Positions 27,886 through 36,985 are shown, counted from the stretch's first letter. The stretch: 64,000 nucleotides of DNA from Leifsonia sp. Leaf336 (GCF_001423695.1 NZ_LMOZ01000001.1:692443-756442); one strand, 5' to 3'. Translations and numbers: made by a program. The notes: a model not told the origin generated them from the sequence alone.

Positions 27886-28568
27886 AGGGCGCGCACGTCC
27901 TCGTGCAGCACGGACTTCACGCGCTGCGCGGTCTCGCCGACGATCGCCTCGGCGCCTCCCGCGGCGACCGTGTCGAGCGCCTCGGCGACCACCTGGGCCG
28001 GCGGAACCTTGTAGCCGTCGGCGTCCGCCGCCATCTCGGTGTCGACGTAGCCGACGTGGACGCCCACGACCTGGATGCCCTGCGGAGCCAGTTCGACACG
28101 TGCCGAGTTGCTCGCCGACCAGAGCGCGGCCTTGGTCGCGCTGTACGAGCCGATCGCGTACCAGCTGAGCGCGGAGTGCATGTTCACGATCGCTCCGCCG
28201 CCGTTGCCGGCGATCGCCGGGGCGAACGCGCGGGTCACCAGCACTGGTCCCCAGAAGTTGGTGTCGAACTCGCGGTGGATCTGCTCGAGGTCGCCGGTCA
28301 CGAGCGACTGGTTCACGCCGATCCCCGCGTTGTTGACGAGCACCGTGACGTCGCTCGCGGTCTCGGCGGCGCGGCGGATGCTCTCGGCGTCGGTGACGTC
28401 GAGTTCGAGCGGGACCACGCGCGGGTCGGTGACCGTCACCGACTCGGGACGGCGGGCCGCGGCGTACACCTTCGCTGCGCCGCGCTCGAGGAGCTCGGAG
28501 ACGAAGGCGGCGCCCAAGCCGCGGTTGGCGCCGGTGACGAGGGCGACGCGTCCGGTGAGATCTGTCAT
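27864..28568 (-). CDS. SDR-family oxidoreductase
   Basis: A 234-residue classical short-chain dehydrogenase. ALVTGANRGLGAAF is the NAD(P) TGxxxGxG loop, VLVNNAGIG follows, and SYSATKAALWSASN gives the YxxxK active site. Arg in AAARRPESV after strand 2 suggests NADP(H). The substrate is unknown. It diverges from a TetR gene, with a perfect palindromic operator between them; TetR probably represses it until an inducer, perhaps its own substrate, appears. Start ATG 28568 follows GGAGGACC. Confidence 0.92.
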   Translation of the reverse strand: MTDLTGRVALVTGANRGLGAAFVSELLERGAAKVYAAARRPESVTVTDPRVVPLELDVTDAESIRRAAETASDVTVLVNNAGIGVNQSLVTGDLEQIHREFDTNFWGPVLVTRAFAPAIAGNGGGAIVNMHSALSWYAIGSYSATKAALWSASNSARVELAPQGIQVVGVHVGYVDTEMAADADGYKVPPAQVVAEALDTVAAGGAEAIVGETAQRVKSVLHEDVRALYPQLAR

Positions 28569-28579
28569 GGGGTCCTCCA

Positions 28580-28627
28580 AAAGTAAACCGATCTGTTTCC
28601 GACAATGTACACAGATCGGTTTACTTT
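28580..28627. promoter_or_regulatory. TetR operator: perfect 17-bp inverted repeat
   Basis: AAAGTAAACCGATCTGT (28580-28596) and its exact complement (28611-28627) flank a 14-bp spacer. The site is central to the 87-bp gap between the SDR and TetR starts. Each arm holds ACCGATCTGT, a typical TetR-family half-site style. It probably lets the TetR protein control both genes. Confidence 0.8.
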
Positions 28628-28655
28628 GCGCAACCGCACCCGTAGAATCGTCGGC

Positions 28656-29237
28656 ATGACCACGACGACCTCTGCGCGGCCGCGACCGCGGGAGCGGGTG
28701 CTCGACGCCGCCGCGAGGCTCTTCATCCGGGAGGGCGTGAACGCGGTCGGCGTCGACCGCCTCGCCCAGGAGGCCCAGGTCTCCAAGCGCTCCATCTACC
28801 AGCACTTCGAGAGCAAGGACGCGATCGTCGCCGACATGCTCCGGGAGTACGGGCCGCGCGTGGTCGCCGGCTACTTCAGCGCCGAAGACGATGAGCGCTC
28901 ACCGCGCGAGCGCGTGCTGCACGTGTACGACGCCCTCCACCGGGCCGCGGAGGCCGGCGACTTCTTCGGCTGCCCCTTCGTGAACGTCGCGACCGAGCTC
29001 CGGGATCGCGACCACCCGGCCGCTCTGGTCGCTCAGCACTTCAAGGGCGAGCTGACCGCATACTTCCAGCGCCAGGCCGAAGCGGCGGGCGCGGCATCGG
29101 CGCACGTGCTCGCGGTGCAGCTGACGCTCCTGTTCGATGGTGCGTCGGCGAGTGCCGCGCTCTGCGGAGGGACCCCTCTCGCCGCCCGGCTTGCGGCCGA
29201 GCAGCTGTGGGATGCGGCGGTCAGCGCCGGCCGGTGA
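28656..29237 (+). CDS. TetR-family transcriptional regulator
   Basis: A 193-residue TetR regulator. RERVLDAAARLFIREGVNAV begins the N-terminal domain; VDRLAQEAQVSKRSIYQHF is the helix-turn-helix, followed by ESKDAIVADML. The C-terminal domain (GCPFVNVATELRDRDHPA) resembles the TetR_C group often found beside SDR genes. It probably binds the inverted repeat at 28580-28627 and controls the SDR gene and itself. The 3' end overlaps the convergent DUF1801 gene by 17 bp. Confidence 0.93.
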   Translation: MTTTTSARPRPRERVLDAAARLFIREGVNAVGVDRLAQEAQVSKRSIYQHFESKDAIVADMLREYGPRVVAGYFSAEDDERSPRERVLHVYDALHRAAEAGDFFGCPFVNVATELRDRDHPAALVAQHFKGELTAYFQRQAEAAGAASAHVLAVQLTLLFDGASASAALCGGTPLAARLAAEQLWDAAVSAGR

Positions 29238-29613
29238 GCTTGCGCCAGCCGCCCGCCCGGTTGTCGGCGATGAGCCTGCGCAGGAAGACCAGGAGCGCCT
29301 CACGGTCGATCGGGTCGCCCTCCCGGAAGCCGATCGTCCGGGCCGTCGCGTTGTCGTGGCCCGCGGTGACGAGCCCACTCGGATCCGGCACGATGCCGCC
29401 GTCGTAGACGAACAGGTTGACGTGGTCTTTGGCCGCCAGGAACGCGGCGACGGTGCCGTCCAGAACGAAGTACGGCTGCACGGAGCGCTTGATCGTCTCC
29501 TCGATCGCCGGGTCGGCCTCGTGGAGGATGTCCCGCAGCTCGCCGAAGACCTCCTGCTGCCACGACGGCAGGCCCGCCAGATATTCATCCACTCGGGGGT
29601 CGCGCTCGCTCAT
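29221..29613 (-). CDS. DUF1801-domain protein
   Basis: A 130-residue cytosolic protein of the YdhG-like DUF1801 family. RVDEYLAGLPSWQQEVFGEL followed by RDILHEADPAIEETIKRSVQ is the usual N-terminal pattern, and PYFVLDGTVAAFLAAKDHVN with LFVYDGG the core strand region. Function is unknown. It overlaps the TetR gene 3' end and is convergent with it. Confidence 0.85.
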   Translation of the reverse strand: MSERDPRVDEYLAGLPSWQQEVFGELRDILHEADPAIEETIKRSVQPYFVLDGTVAAFLAAKDHVNLFVYDGGIVPDPSGLVTAGHDNATARTIGFREGDPIDREALLVFLRRLIADNRAGGWRKLTGRR

Positions 29614-29665
29614 GGCGCCACCCTAGGCCGTCGGCCGCACGCGGCCTAGGGCGTCGTCGCCACGC

Positions 29666-30763
29666 TCACGGCGCGATCGACAGGAAGATGAACGCCGCGA
29701 AGACGATCAGGTGGATGCCGCCCTTGATGCGAGCCGCTTGGCCCGGCATGATCGTCAGAATGCTGATCACGACCGTCAGCATCAGCAGCACGATCTGACT
29801 GGCGCCGAGGCCCAGGTGCAGAGGGCCAGGCAGCCAGATCGACGCGACCGCGATCGCCGGAATCGTGAGGCCGATGCTCGCGATCGCCGACCCGAGGGCG
29901 AGGTTGAGGCTGGTCTGCATGCGGTTGTGGCGCGCCGCCTTCGATGCGGCGATGCCCTCCGGAAGCAGCACCAGCAGCGCGATGATCACGCCGACGAACG
30001 ACTGCGGGAGTCCGATCCCGGTCACCGCGCGCTCGATCGGGGTCGACTCGAGCTTGGCGAGCCCCACCACGGCGACCAGCGCGACCAGGAGCAGGCCGAC
30101 GCTGATGAGCGCGGTACGGGTCGACGGGGCGTCGGCGTGGACGTCCTCCGTCTGCGGCGTGCCCTTGGGCGACACCGGCAGGAAGAAGTCGCGGTGCGCG
30201 AACGTCTGCGTGAACACGAACATCCCGTACAGCAGCACCGACGCGATCGCCGCGAAGGTGAGCTGGCTGGGTGAGAACTCGGGGCCGGGCGTCGCCACCG
30301 TGAACGTCGGCAGCACCATCGTCAGTGTCGCCATCGCCGTGACCGTGCCGAGGGCCGCCCCGCTGCCCTGCGCGTTGAACGTCGTGGTCTCGCGGCGGGA
30401 CGCGCTCAGCAGCAGGCTGAGGCCCACGATGCCGTTCATCGTGATCATCACCGCGGAGAAGACGGTGTCGCGCGCGAGCGTGGCGCTGTCTTTGCCCGTC
30501 GTCATGAGCGTGACGATCAGCGCGACCTCGATGATCGTGACGGCCACCGCGAGCACGAGCGAGCCGAACGGCTCGCCGACCCGGTGGGCCACGACCTCCG
30601 CGTGCTGCACCGCCGCCAGCACCGTTCCGGCGAGCACGACCGCGATCACTGCGACCGCGACCGGTTGCAGCTCGACCGTCCAGAACGCGACGAGCACGAT
30701 GATCCCGACGACCGGCACGAAGACCGTCCACCACTGGGCGAGCCATTGTCCGAGCGCTTTCAT
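29666..30763 (-). CDS. chaA: CaCA-family calcium/sodium:proton antiporter (ChaA-like)
   Basis: A 365-residue membrane antiporter with about 11 helices. Two copies of the alpha repeat are visible: GSLVLAVAVTIIEVALIVTL with SAVMITMNGIVGL, and FVGVIIALLVLLPEGIAASK with LALGSAIASIGLTIPAIAVA. Length and the EP-type acidic residues match ChaA-type Ca2+(Na+,K+)/H+ exchangers. It stands alone, without linked genes, and probably exports calcium or sodium for pH and ion balance. Confidence 0.88.
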   Translation of the reverse strand: MKALGQWLAQWWTVFVPVVGIIVLVAFWTVELQPVAVAVIAVVLAGTVLAAVQHAEVVAHRVGEPFGSLVLAVAVTIIEVALIVTLMTTGKDSATLARDTVFSAVMITMNGIVGLSLLLSASRRETTTFNAQGSGAALGTVTAMATLTMVLPTFTVATPGPEFSPSQLTFAAIASVLLYGMFVFTQTFAHRDFFLPVSPKGTPQTEDVHADAPSTRTALISVGLLLVALVAVVGLAKLESTPIERAVTGIGLPQSFVGVIIALLVLLPEGIAASKAARHNRMQTSLNLALGSAIASIGLTIPAIAVASIWLPGPLHLGLGASQIVLLMLTVVISILTIMPGQAARIKGGIHLIVFAAFIFLSIAP

Positions 30764-30844
30764 AGGTCCATCCTGCCAGGGCATCTGCCGGGAGGGCGGC
30801 GCGCCGTCGTGCGGGCCGCGGGTGCGACGTGCTGACAATAGGGC

Positions 30845-31465
30845 ATGTCCGCGACCACCAGACCCGCTCTCGCTCGAACCGTCGTCACGCTCGCGCTGGC
30901 CGCCGCGCTCGCCGTGGGCGTCGCAGGCTGCGCCGCCGGCGGAGGTCCGTCCGCGTCGCCCGCGTCGTCGGACTCGCCGACGAACAGCGGATCGTCCACC
31001 CCTCGCCCGACGGGAACCAGCACGTCGCAGCCCATCGAGGGGCAGTGCGCGACCTCCGATCTGACCGGCAGCATCGGCCAGGGCGGAGGCGGCGCCGCGG
31101 GCAGCGTGGAGGTCACCCTCGTTCTCACGAACAACGGATCGGGCCAGTGCTCGCTGCAGGGCTGGCCCGGCGTCTCGTTCGTCGGCAACGGCAACGGCAC
31201 GCAGCTCGGCAACCCGGCGCAGTTCGACCGGAGCACTCCGCACGCGACGGTCGTGCTCCAGCCCGGCGGCACCGCGCAGGCGCCGCTGAAGATCGTCCAG
31301 GCCATGAACTACCCGGAGGGCGACTGCAAACCGCAGAAGGCCGACGGGTTCCGCGTCTACCCGCCCGGGTCGACCGAGTCGCTGTTCGTCAAGGACGGCA
31401 ACGTGACGGCGTGCACGACGACGACCGTCGACCTGCTGACGGTCGGCGCGCTCGCCGCGCCGTGA
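30845..31465 (+). CDS. DUF4232-domain lipoprotein
   Basis: A 206-residue exported lipoprotein. The signal peptide ends in VGVAGC with the lipidated Cys near residue 29, followed by a Ser/Pro/Thr-rich linker of about 35 residues. The domain has the DUF4232 pattern: GQCATSDLTGSI, TLVLTNNGSGQCSLQGWPG, VSFVG and a late Cys pair (GDCKPQ, VTACTT). DUF4232 is common in actinobacterial surface proteins and its role is unknown. Confidence 0.88.
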   Translation: MSATTRPALARTVVTLALAAALAVGVAGCAAGGGPSASPASSDSPTNSGSSTPRPTGTSTSQPIEGQCATSDLTGSIGQGGGGAAGSVEVTLVLTNNGSGQCSLQGWPGVSFVGNGNGTQLGNPAQFDRSTPHATVVLQPGGTAQAPLKIVQAMNYPEGDCKPQKADGFRVYPPGSTESLFVKDGNVTACTTTTVDLLTVGALAAP

Positions 31466-31515
31466 CGCGCCGCCACACCGTGACGCGCTGCCGCGGCGGA
31501 CGATAGCCTGATTCC

Positions 31516-32793
31516 GTGCCCACCGCCCGTCGTCAGCCCGGACCCACCACGACCGGCTGGCTGATCCGGCTCGTCGTCGTGACCGCGCTCGTCGGCATCG
31601 GCGCGGGCGTCGGCGGCGGTCTCGTCTACCTGGGGCTCCACAGCATCCAGCACCTGGCCTTCGGCTACTCGGAGGGCACCTTCCTCGAAGGCCTGCTCGA
31701 CGCGCCTCCGGTGAACCGCGTCGTCGCCCTCGTGGTGGCCGGTGTCGTCGGCGGTTTCGGCTGGTACTTCCTCCGCGCCTGGGGGCGGCGACGCGCCGAC
31801 CACGCGGTGGTGTCGGTGGAGGCCGCGGTCGGCGGCAAGCGGATGCCCGCACTCGTCACCATGCTGAACGCCGCTCTCCAGGTGGTCATCGTGGGCCTCG
31901 GCGCCTCCATCGGACGCGAGGTCGCGCCCCGGGAGGTCGCGGCGTGGTGGGCGTCATGGCTCTCCGACCGCGCCGGGGTGAGCGCGCGCGAGCGCCGCAT
32001 CCTGGTCGCCTGCGGCGCCGGCGCCGGCCTCGCCGCCGTCTACAACGTCCCGTTCGGCGGCGCGGTCTTCGCGATCGAGATCCTGCTCGCCGAGATCAGC
32101 TTCGCCACGGTCCTGCCCGCGCTCGCGACGTCGGCGATCGCGGCGCTGGTGGCCCGCCTGGTGGTGCCGGCGAATCCGCTCTACCTCGTGGAGCAGATTC
32201 CCCTGCGCCCGCAGATCGTCGTCTGGGCGATCGTGGCGGGGCCGATCATCGGCTTCGCCGCGGTCGGCTTCGTGCGGCTCACCCGGCTGGCCCAGAACCA
32301 CCGGCCGAAGTCGTGGGGGATCCTGATCGTGATGCCTCTCGTGTTCGCGGCGGTCGGAGTGGCCTCCCTCTGGCTGCCGGCGATCCTGGGCAACGGGAGG
32401 TCGCTCGGGCAGCTGGCGCTGTCGGCGTCGCTGCCCGTCGTGGTCATCCTGGTGATCACGCTGGTCAAGACCGCTGCGACCGTGGGGACCATCGGTGCGG
32501 GCGCCGCCGGTGGAACGCTCACCCCGGCGCTGGCCATCGGAGCCGGTGCGGGCCTCGCGCTCGGCGGGGTCTGGCAGCTCGTCTGGCCGGGCGAACCCCT
32601 CGCGGCGTTCGCCCTCCTCGGAGCAGCGGCGTTCCTGGCCGTGAGCATGCGGGCGCCACTCACGGCGCTGCTGCTCGTGATGGAGTTCACCAACCAGGGT
32701 CCGGACATGCTCGCGCCGATCATGCTGTGCATCGCCGGTGCCGTCGCGGTCGGCTACGTGCTCGAGCGGGGGCGGGTGACCGGGGTCGCGTGA
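31516..32793 (+). CDS. ClC-family chloride channel or antiporter
   Basis: A 425-residue membrane protein with the ClC fold. GASIGREVAPREVAAWWASW corresponds to the GKEGP/GREGP selectivity segment, with the usual Gly replaced by Val so that GREGP reads GREVAP. YNVPFGGAVFAIEILLAEIS is the conserved NxPxGGxxFxxE segment. AAGGTLTPALAIGAGAG takes the place of GxFxP. The absence of the standard gating Glu context leaves it open whether this is a channel or an exchanger. It starts with GTG 31516. Confidence 0.88.
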   Translation: MPTARRQPGPTTTGWLIRLVVVTALVGIGAGVGGGLVYLGLHSIQHLAFGYSEGTFLEGLLDAPPVNRVVALVVAGVVGGFGWYFLRAWGRRRADHAVVSVEAAVGGKRMPALVTMLNAALQVVIVGLGASIGREVAPREVAAWWASWLSDRAGVSARERRILVACGAGAGLAAVYNVPFGGAVFAIEILLAEISFATVLPALATSAIAALVARLVVPANPLYLVEQIPLRPQIVVWAIVAGPIIGFAAVGFVRLTRLAQNHRPKSWGILIVMPLVFAAVGVASLWLPAILGNGRSLGQLALSASLPVVVILVITLVKTAATVGTIGAGAAGGTLTPALAIGAGAGLALGGVWQLVWPGEPLAAFALLGAAAFLAVSMRAPLTALLLVMEFTNQGPDMLAPIMLCIAGAVAVGYVLERGRVTGVA

Positions 32794-32824
32794 GCGCGTC
32801 GGTCACCCGACGGCTGCGCAGCGA

Positions 32825-33526
32825 TCAGTCGCAGACGTCGACGATCGACGGGTAGCTCGACGTCTGGATGGTGTTGACCGTAGTGGCGGAGCCGTCCGGC
32901 GTCGGACGCACGTTGAACACAAGGTAGCGGCCGTTCTGAGGACCGAGGAAGTACGTCTTGGCGCCGACGGAGTCGTCGTACTTGGACGTGCCCTTCTGCA
33001 GGTCGGGATAGGCGGAAAGGAGTGCCGCCTCCGTCGACCCCACCTGGATGCCCGCCGCGGTCCGCGGCGAATCGGGCTGCACGTGCCCGGAGGAGTGACG
33101 ACTGAACACCATGCCGAGCGTGAGGGTGGGAGAGGGCTTCGCGGTACCGCGGCTCTCCGCTTCCATGAACGAAGCGGACAGGATGTTCTCCTGCTCACCG
33201 TCGATCGGGTGCGTGTAGGAGAAACCCGGAGGGCAGTCCACCGTGTCCTCTTGGGGTGCAAGACCGGCGGACTGGGCGAAGGGTGCGATCGGCTCGCCGA
33301 CACGGACGCCGGCGAACGAGTCGAAGTCGATGAGCCAGGTGCCGGGCTGCGTCGGGACGTTGACGGTTGCGGCAGGTGTCTCGGAGGCCGTCGGGCTCGG
33401 GCTCGGTGTGGCGGAGGCCTGTTGCGTCGAGGTCGGATCGGCTTGTGCCGTCGCGCAGCCTGCGAGCGCGGCGATGGTGAGGATCGTGACGGCGGCGAGC
33501 GCGGCCGAGCGACTCCGATGATGCAT
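32825..33526 (-). CDS. hypothetical lipoprotein
   Basis: A 233-residue exported protein that I do not recognise. MHHRSRSAALAAVTILTIAA leads into LAGC, a lipobox with the Cys near residue 24. A Thr/Ser/Pro-rich linker of about 35 residues follows, then a globular domain with two cysteines (DTVDCPPG and the C-terminal VDVCD) that may form a disulfide. The pattern GVRVGEPIAPFAQ and GIQVGSTEAALLSAYPDL resembles lipoproteins with a helix-repeat motif of unknown role. Start ATG 33526 was chosen because it gives a complete signal peptide. Confidence 0.75.
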   Translation of the reverse strand: MHHRSRSAALAAVTILTIAALAGCATAQADPTSTQQASATPSPSPTASETPAATVNVPTQPGTWLIDFDSFAGVRVGEPIAPFAQSAGLAPQEDTVDCPPGFSYTHPIDGEQENILSASFMEAESRGTAKPSPTLTLGMVFSRHSSGHVQPDSPRTAAGIQVGSTEAALLSAYPDLQKGTSKYDDSVGAKTYFLGPQNGRYLVFNVRPTPDGSATTVNTIQTSSYPSIVDVCD

Positions 33527-33638
33527 GTTTCCCCCGTGGCGTCGTTGTGGTCTGCTCATGCTAGTGGGCCGCACCGACGAGTTCTGGCCTCCTATCGGGG
33601 GCCTGCGTGCGCGTGCCCGCCTTGGCCAGGATGAAGGG

Positions 33639-34247
33639 ATGCGGACAGGCCGTGTCTATGTCGAGATCGACATCCGCTGCGCCCTCGACGAGCTCTGGGA
33701 GCTGACCCAGGACCCTTCGGTGCATCCGCGCTGGGATCTGCGGTTCAGCTCGATCGTCCCCACCGACCGGCTGGCGAGCGGCGGTTACCGGTTCCGGTAC
33801 GAGCGGAGGCTGCCCCTCCACACGATCGTCGGCACCGGCACCTCCCTCGGGGAGCGCAGCCGGCCGGACGGCACGCGCACCTCCGCACTGCGGTTCACGA
33901 CGAGCGATCGGCTCTCGCCGCTGGGGGAGGGGCGCGGCTACTGGCGCTACCTTCCCACCGAATCCGGCACCACCTTCATCACCGGTTACGACTACGAACC
34001 CGGCTGGGGGAGGCCGCTGGATGCGCTGGTGCTGCGCCCGCTGATCGGGTGGATGACCGCCTGGAGCTTCGACCGGCTGCGGATCTGGGCCGAGACCGGC
34101 ACTCCGCCGGAGCGGTGGCCGCTCTGGTCGGTGCTGCAGTTCTGGCGCCGGGGACGCCCGCGCGCCTCCCGGTGTCTGCGCGTCCCTCGGTACGCGCGCG
34201 GCGCGGATCGCGCCCCCGCAACGCTCGAGACGCTGGAGGCGCCGTGA
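33639..34247 (+). CDS. SRPBCC-fold (START-like) protein
   Basis: A 202-residue protein with the START/Bet v1 fold pattern: YVEIDIRCALDELWELTQDP at the N-terminus, HPRWDLRFSSI, and a C-terminal helix region (LVLRPLIGWMTAWSFDRLRI). The last 40 residues are Arg-rich. Such proteins bind hydrophobic ligands. It heads a three-gene operon with two DUF4166 genes, joined by 4-bp GTGA overlaps. An earlier in-frame ATG exists but the homologous part begins at about 33639. Confidence 0.8.
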   Translation: MRTGRVYVEIDIRCALDELWELTQDPSVHPRWDLRFSSIVPTDRLASGGYRFRYERRLPLHTIVGTGTSLGERSRPDGTRTSALRFTTSDRLSPLGEGRGYWRYLPTESGTTFITGYDYEPGWGRPLDALVLRPLIGWMTAWSFDRLRIWAETGTPPERWPLWSVLQFWRRGRPRASRCLRVPRYARGADRAPATLETLEAP

Positions 34248-34915
34248 CCTCCATCTTCGCCGAGGCGCTGGGGGAGGACTTCGCCCGGTTGTCGCCGATG
34301 ATGCAGAAGCGGTTCGGCGTGGGCCTGGAGGCGGGGTACGCGTGCGTGGGAGCCGGCGTGATGTCGCGCATCCGGCGCGGCCCCTGGTGGGTGGTCCCGT
34401 TCCTCCAGATCGGGCGGCTCCGCAACATCCTGATCGCCGACGTCGGCGAGGACGTACCGTTCACCATCGAGAACTTCCCGTACCGCGATCCGCTCGGGCG
34501 CGAGACGGTGACGTTCGTGCGCGAATACCGCGTGCGGCGCCGGCCCAGCCGTTTCGACGCGACCATGATCCTCCACGACGGACGCGTGGTCGACTACCTC
34601 GGCACGCACCAGCACCTGGCGGTCGACCTCGACCTGCGCGTCGGCGACGACGGATCCCTGCACCTGGAGTCGGGAGCGCAGCGGTTCTACGAAGGACCGT
34701 TGGTCGCCTTCCGGTTCCCGATGCTCTTCAGCGGGCGCGCCCGGCTGCACGAGTGGTTCGACGAGGACGCGGACGTGTACCGGATCCGCATGGAGGTCCA
34801 CAACGCGGTCTTCGGCTTCCTCTTCGGCTACGACGGGGAGTTCCGGTGCACCTTCCCGGAGGCGACCGACGCGCCGGAGCGGTTGAAGCCGGTGCGTCAC
34901 GAGAGCCGCGTGTGA
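34244..34915 (+). CDS. DUF4166-domain protein (first copy)
   Basis: A 223-residue soluble protein. SIFAEALGEDFARLSPMMQK leads the DUF4166 pattern; GRLRNILIADVGEDVPFTIE and ALVAFRFPMLFSG-like PLVAFRFPMLFSGRARLHEW follow. Function is unknown; the family is sometimes fused to reductases or epimerases. It starts with GTG overlapping the SRPBCC stop, and its stop overlaps the start of a second DUF4166 copy. The two copies share VPFRI/VPFTI and LGEEL/LGEDF blocks, so they are paralogues. Confidence 0.8.
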   Translation: MTSIFAEALGEDFARLSPMMQKRFGVGLEAGYACVGAGVMSRIRRGPWWVVPFLQIGRLRNILIADVGEDVPFTIENFPYRDPLGRETVTFVREYRVRRRPSRFDATMILHDGRVVDYLGTHQHLAVDLDLRVGDDGSLHLESGAQRFYEGPLVAFRFPMLFSGRARLHEWFDEDADVYRIRMEVHNAVFGFLFGYDGEFRCTFPEATDAPERLKPVRHESRV

Positions 34916-35517
34916 GCTGTTCGGTCTATGAACGCGTCCTCGGCGAGGAACTCGACCGGCTGCCCGCGCTGTTGCGCGCGGGCTTCACAGGCGAAGCGGC
35001 GATCGGCGTCGGCGACGGCGTGTTCGCGTCGGCCGGCTGCACCCGGCGGCTGCTGCGGCCGCTGTTGCGGGTGCTCGCGCGGCAGCGCGTGCTGTTCCCC
35101 GAGTTCGGGACGCACGTGCCGTTCCGGATCGTGAACACCCCCACCGCGGACGGCGGGCTGCACGCGGTGCGGACGTTCCGGTTCCCGTCCGGCGACCGCC
35201 TGCTGGAGGACACCCTCCGTGTCGTCGACGGCCACCTCCATGACGTCATGGGCCGGCGGGGCGGGTTCGAGGTGCGGATGCTCGTCGCCGTGGAGGGGGA
35301 GCGCCTACTGATGCGCTCGGAGCGGCAGTGGCTGCACCTGGGGCCGCTCCGGCTGCGGCTGCCGCGACTCGCTGGCGTCACCGTCACCGAGTCGGTCGTC
35401 GGCGGACGACGGAGCATCGACGTGCGCCTCCGGAGCCCGCTGCTCGGCGAGTGGTTCCACTACGCGGGGCAGTTCGACTATGCGGTGGGCGGCCCTTCGG
35501 GAGAGGCGACGACGTAG
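34912..35517 (+). CDS. DUF4166-domain protein (second copy)
   Basis: A 201-residue paralogue of the preceding protein. VYERVLGEELDRLPALLRAG matches the start of the first copy, GTHVPFRIVNTP its central block, and the end LRSPLLGEWFHYAGQFDY corresponds to GFLFGYDGEF. The last residues are short and variable. It completes the SRPBCC-DUF4166-DUF4166 operon. The overlap with the preceding stop is GTGA. Confidence 0.78.
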   Translation: MSCSVYERVLGEELDRLPALLRAGFTGEAAIGVGDGVFASAGCTRRLLRPLLRVLARQRVLFPEFGTHVPFRIVNTPTADGGLHAVRTFRFPSGDRLLEDTLRVVDGHLHDVMGRRGGFEVRMLVAVEGERLLMRSERQWLHLGPLRLRLPRLAGVTVTESVVGGRRSIDVRLRSPLLGEWFHYAGQFDYAVGGPSGEATT

Positions 35518-35687
35518 GCGAGGATGCTCCGCGGCCGCTCGGGCAGCACGCTCGCGTTCACAGCGAACCCTGGGTTTCTCCCGGCCAGGGCATAGGTCGT
35601 GCATGAGGGTCTCTCACTCGGCTGCGGTGTGCTGTGGCCATCGAGCGCGACAGCCGAGCGTCGAGAGCAGCCGAGAGGACGACAGCC

Positions 35688-36956
35688 ATGGACACCGTTG
35701 ACGGGGTTCCCACCGCTACGAACGACCAGGGCGCGGTGCCGCCCGCGGAGCCGCGGCCAGGCGCCCGGCACCGCAGAGCCCGACGCGTTATCGTGCTGTC
35801 GACGGCGGTCGCCGCGACCGCGGCGATCGGAGCGGCATTCGGCCTCGCGGCGAGCAGTGCGACTGCGGCGCCGGCCTCCACCTCCTCCACCGCGAGCATT
35901 CACGCGGCGCTCGGTCAGAACAGCTACGGCTACGGGTATGGGTCCGGAGGCTACGGAGGCTATGGATACGGCGGCGGCTCGGGCAGCAACGGCACCGGTT
36001 CCTCCAACTCGTCCGGGACCTCCTCGCTGGCGAGCGCGACCTCCGCCCAGGAGGTCGGCGTCGTCGACATCACCTCCCAGCTGACGTACGCGCAGGCGGA
36101 GAGTGCCGGCACCGGGCTGGTCCTGACCTCCAGCGGCGAGATCCTCACCAACAACCACGTGGTCGAGGGCGCGACCAGCATCAGCGTGACGGTCGTCGCG
36201 ACCGGCGCCCAGTACACCGCCACCGTGGTCGGCACCGACGCCACGGACGACATCGCCGTGCTGCAGCTGAGCAACGCCTCCGGCCTCAGCACCGCCGCCC
36301 TCGACACCGCGTCCGACGCGACCGTCGGCGAGTCGGTCACGGGGGTCGGCGACGCCGGCGGCACCGGAGGGACGCCCTCCGCGTCGCCCGGCACGATCAC
36401 GGCGCTCGACCAGACCATCACGACGCAGGCCGAGCAGACGGCTGCCTCCGAGACATTGAGCGGCCTCATCGAGACGGACGCCGACATCCAGGCCGGAGAC
36501 TCCGGCGGCCCGCTCTTCAACGCGTCCGACCAGGTGATCGGCATCGACACCGCCGCAGAGCAAGGCGGAGCGACCACCGCGGGCTACGCCATCCCGATCG
36601 CGACGGCGCTGACCATCGCGGGTCAGATCGAGTCGGGCCAGGGCTCGTCGACCGTGACCATCGGCTACCCCGCGTTCCTCGGCGTGGAGGTCGACTCGGC
36701 GAACGACGCGACGGGTGTGGCGAGCTCCGGTGCGACGATCGCCGGCGTCATCGACGGCAGCCCCGCCGCGGCCGCCGGGCTCACTGCCGGCGACACGATC
36801 ACCGCCGTGGACGGCACCGCGATCGACTCGGCGTCAGCCCTGACGACCGCGCTGGGCGCGCACGCCCCCGGCGACACCGTCAGCGTCACCTGGACGGACG
36901 CGTCCGGCGCCTCCCACACTGCCGGCGTCACGCTGGCACAGGGTCCGGTGGCCTGA
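35688..36956 (+). CDS. HtrA-like trypsin-type serine protease with PDZ domain
   Basis: A 422-residue exported or membrane-anchored protease. A cytosolic N-terminus with Arg-rich RHRRARRVIVLST leads into one membrane helix (about residues 36-58). A Gly/Tyr/Ser-rich linker follows (SYGYGYGSGGYGGYGYGG). The catalytic triad is H157 in NNHVV, D187/D188 in TDDIAV and S272 in GDSGGP. A C-terminal PDZ domain (YPAFLGVEV, then GSPAAAAGLTAGDTITAVDG) binds C-termini. It probably handles misfolded envelope proteins. No regulator is linked. Confidence 0.93.
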   Translation: MDTVDGVPTATNDQGAVPPAEPRPGARHRRARRVIVLSTAVAATAAIGAAFGLAASSATAAPASTSSTASIHAALGQNSYGYGYGSGGYGGYGYGGGSGSNGTGSSNSSGTSSLASATSAQEVGVVDITSQLTYAQAESAGTGLVLTSSGEILTNNHVVEGATSISVTVVATGAQYTATVVGTDATDDIAVLQLSNASGLSTAALDTASDATVGESVTGVGDAGGTGGTPSASPGTITALDQTITTQAEQTAASETLSGLIETDADIQAGDSGGPLFNASDQVIGIDTAAEQGGATTAGYAIPIATALTIAGQIESGQGSSTVTIGYPAFLGVEVDSANDATGVASSGATIAGVIDGSPAAAAGLTAGDTITAVDGTAIDSASALTTALGAHAPGDTVSVTWTDASGASHTAGVTLAQGPVA

Positions 36957-36985
36957 GCCTCGGCTGCAGACCACCTGCCACAACC

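Noticed and set aside
26098-28605. 835-codon minus-strand open frame antisense to deoR-galM and overlapping the SDR gene
   Set aside because: The product is low-complexity and basic in composition, whereas the sense genes have clear motifs.
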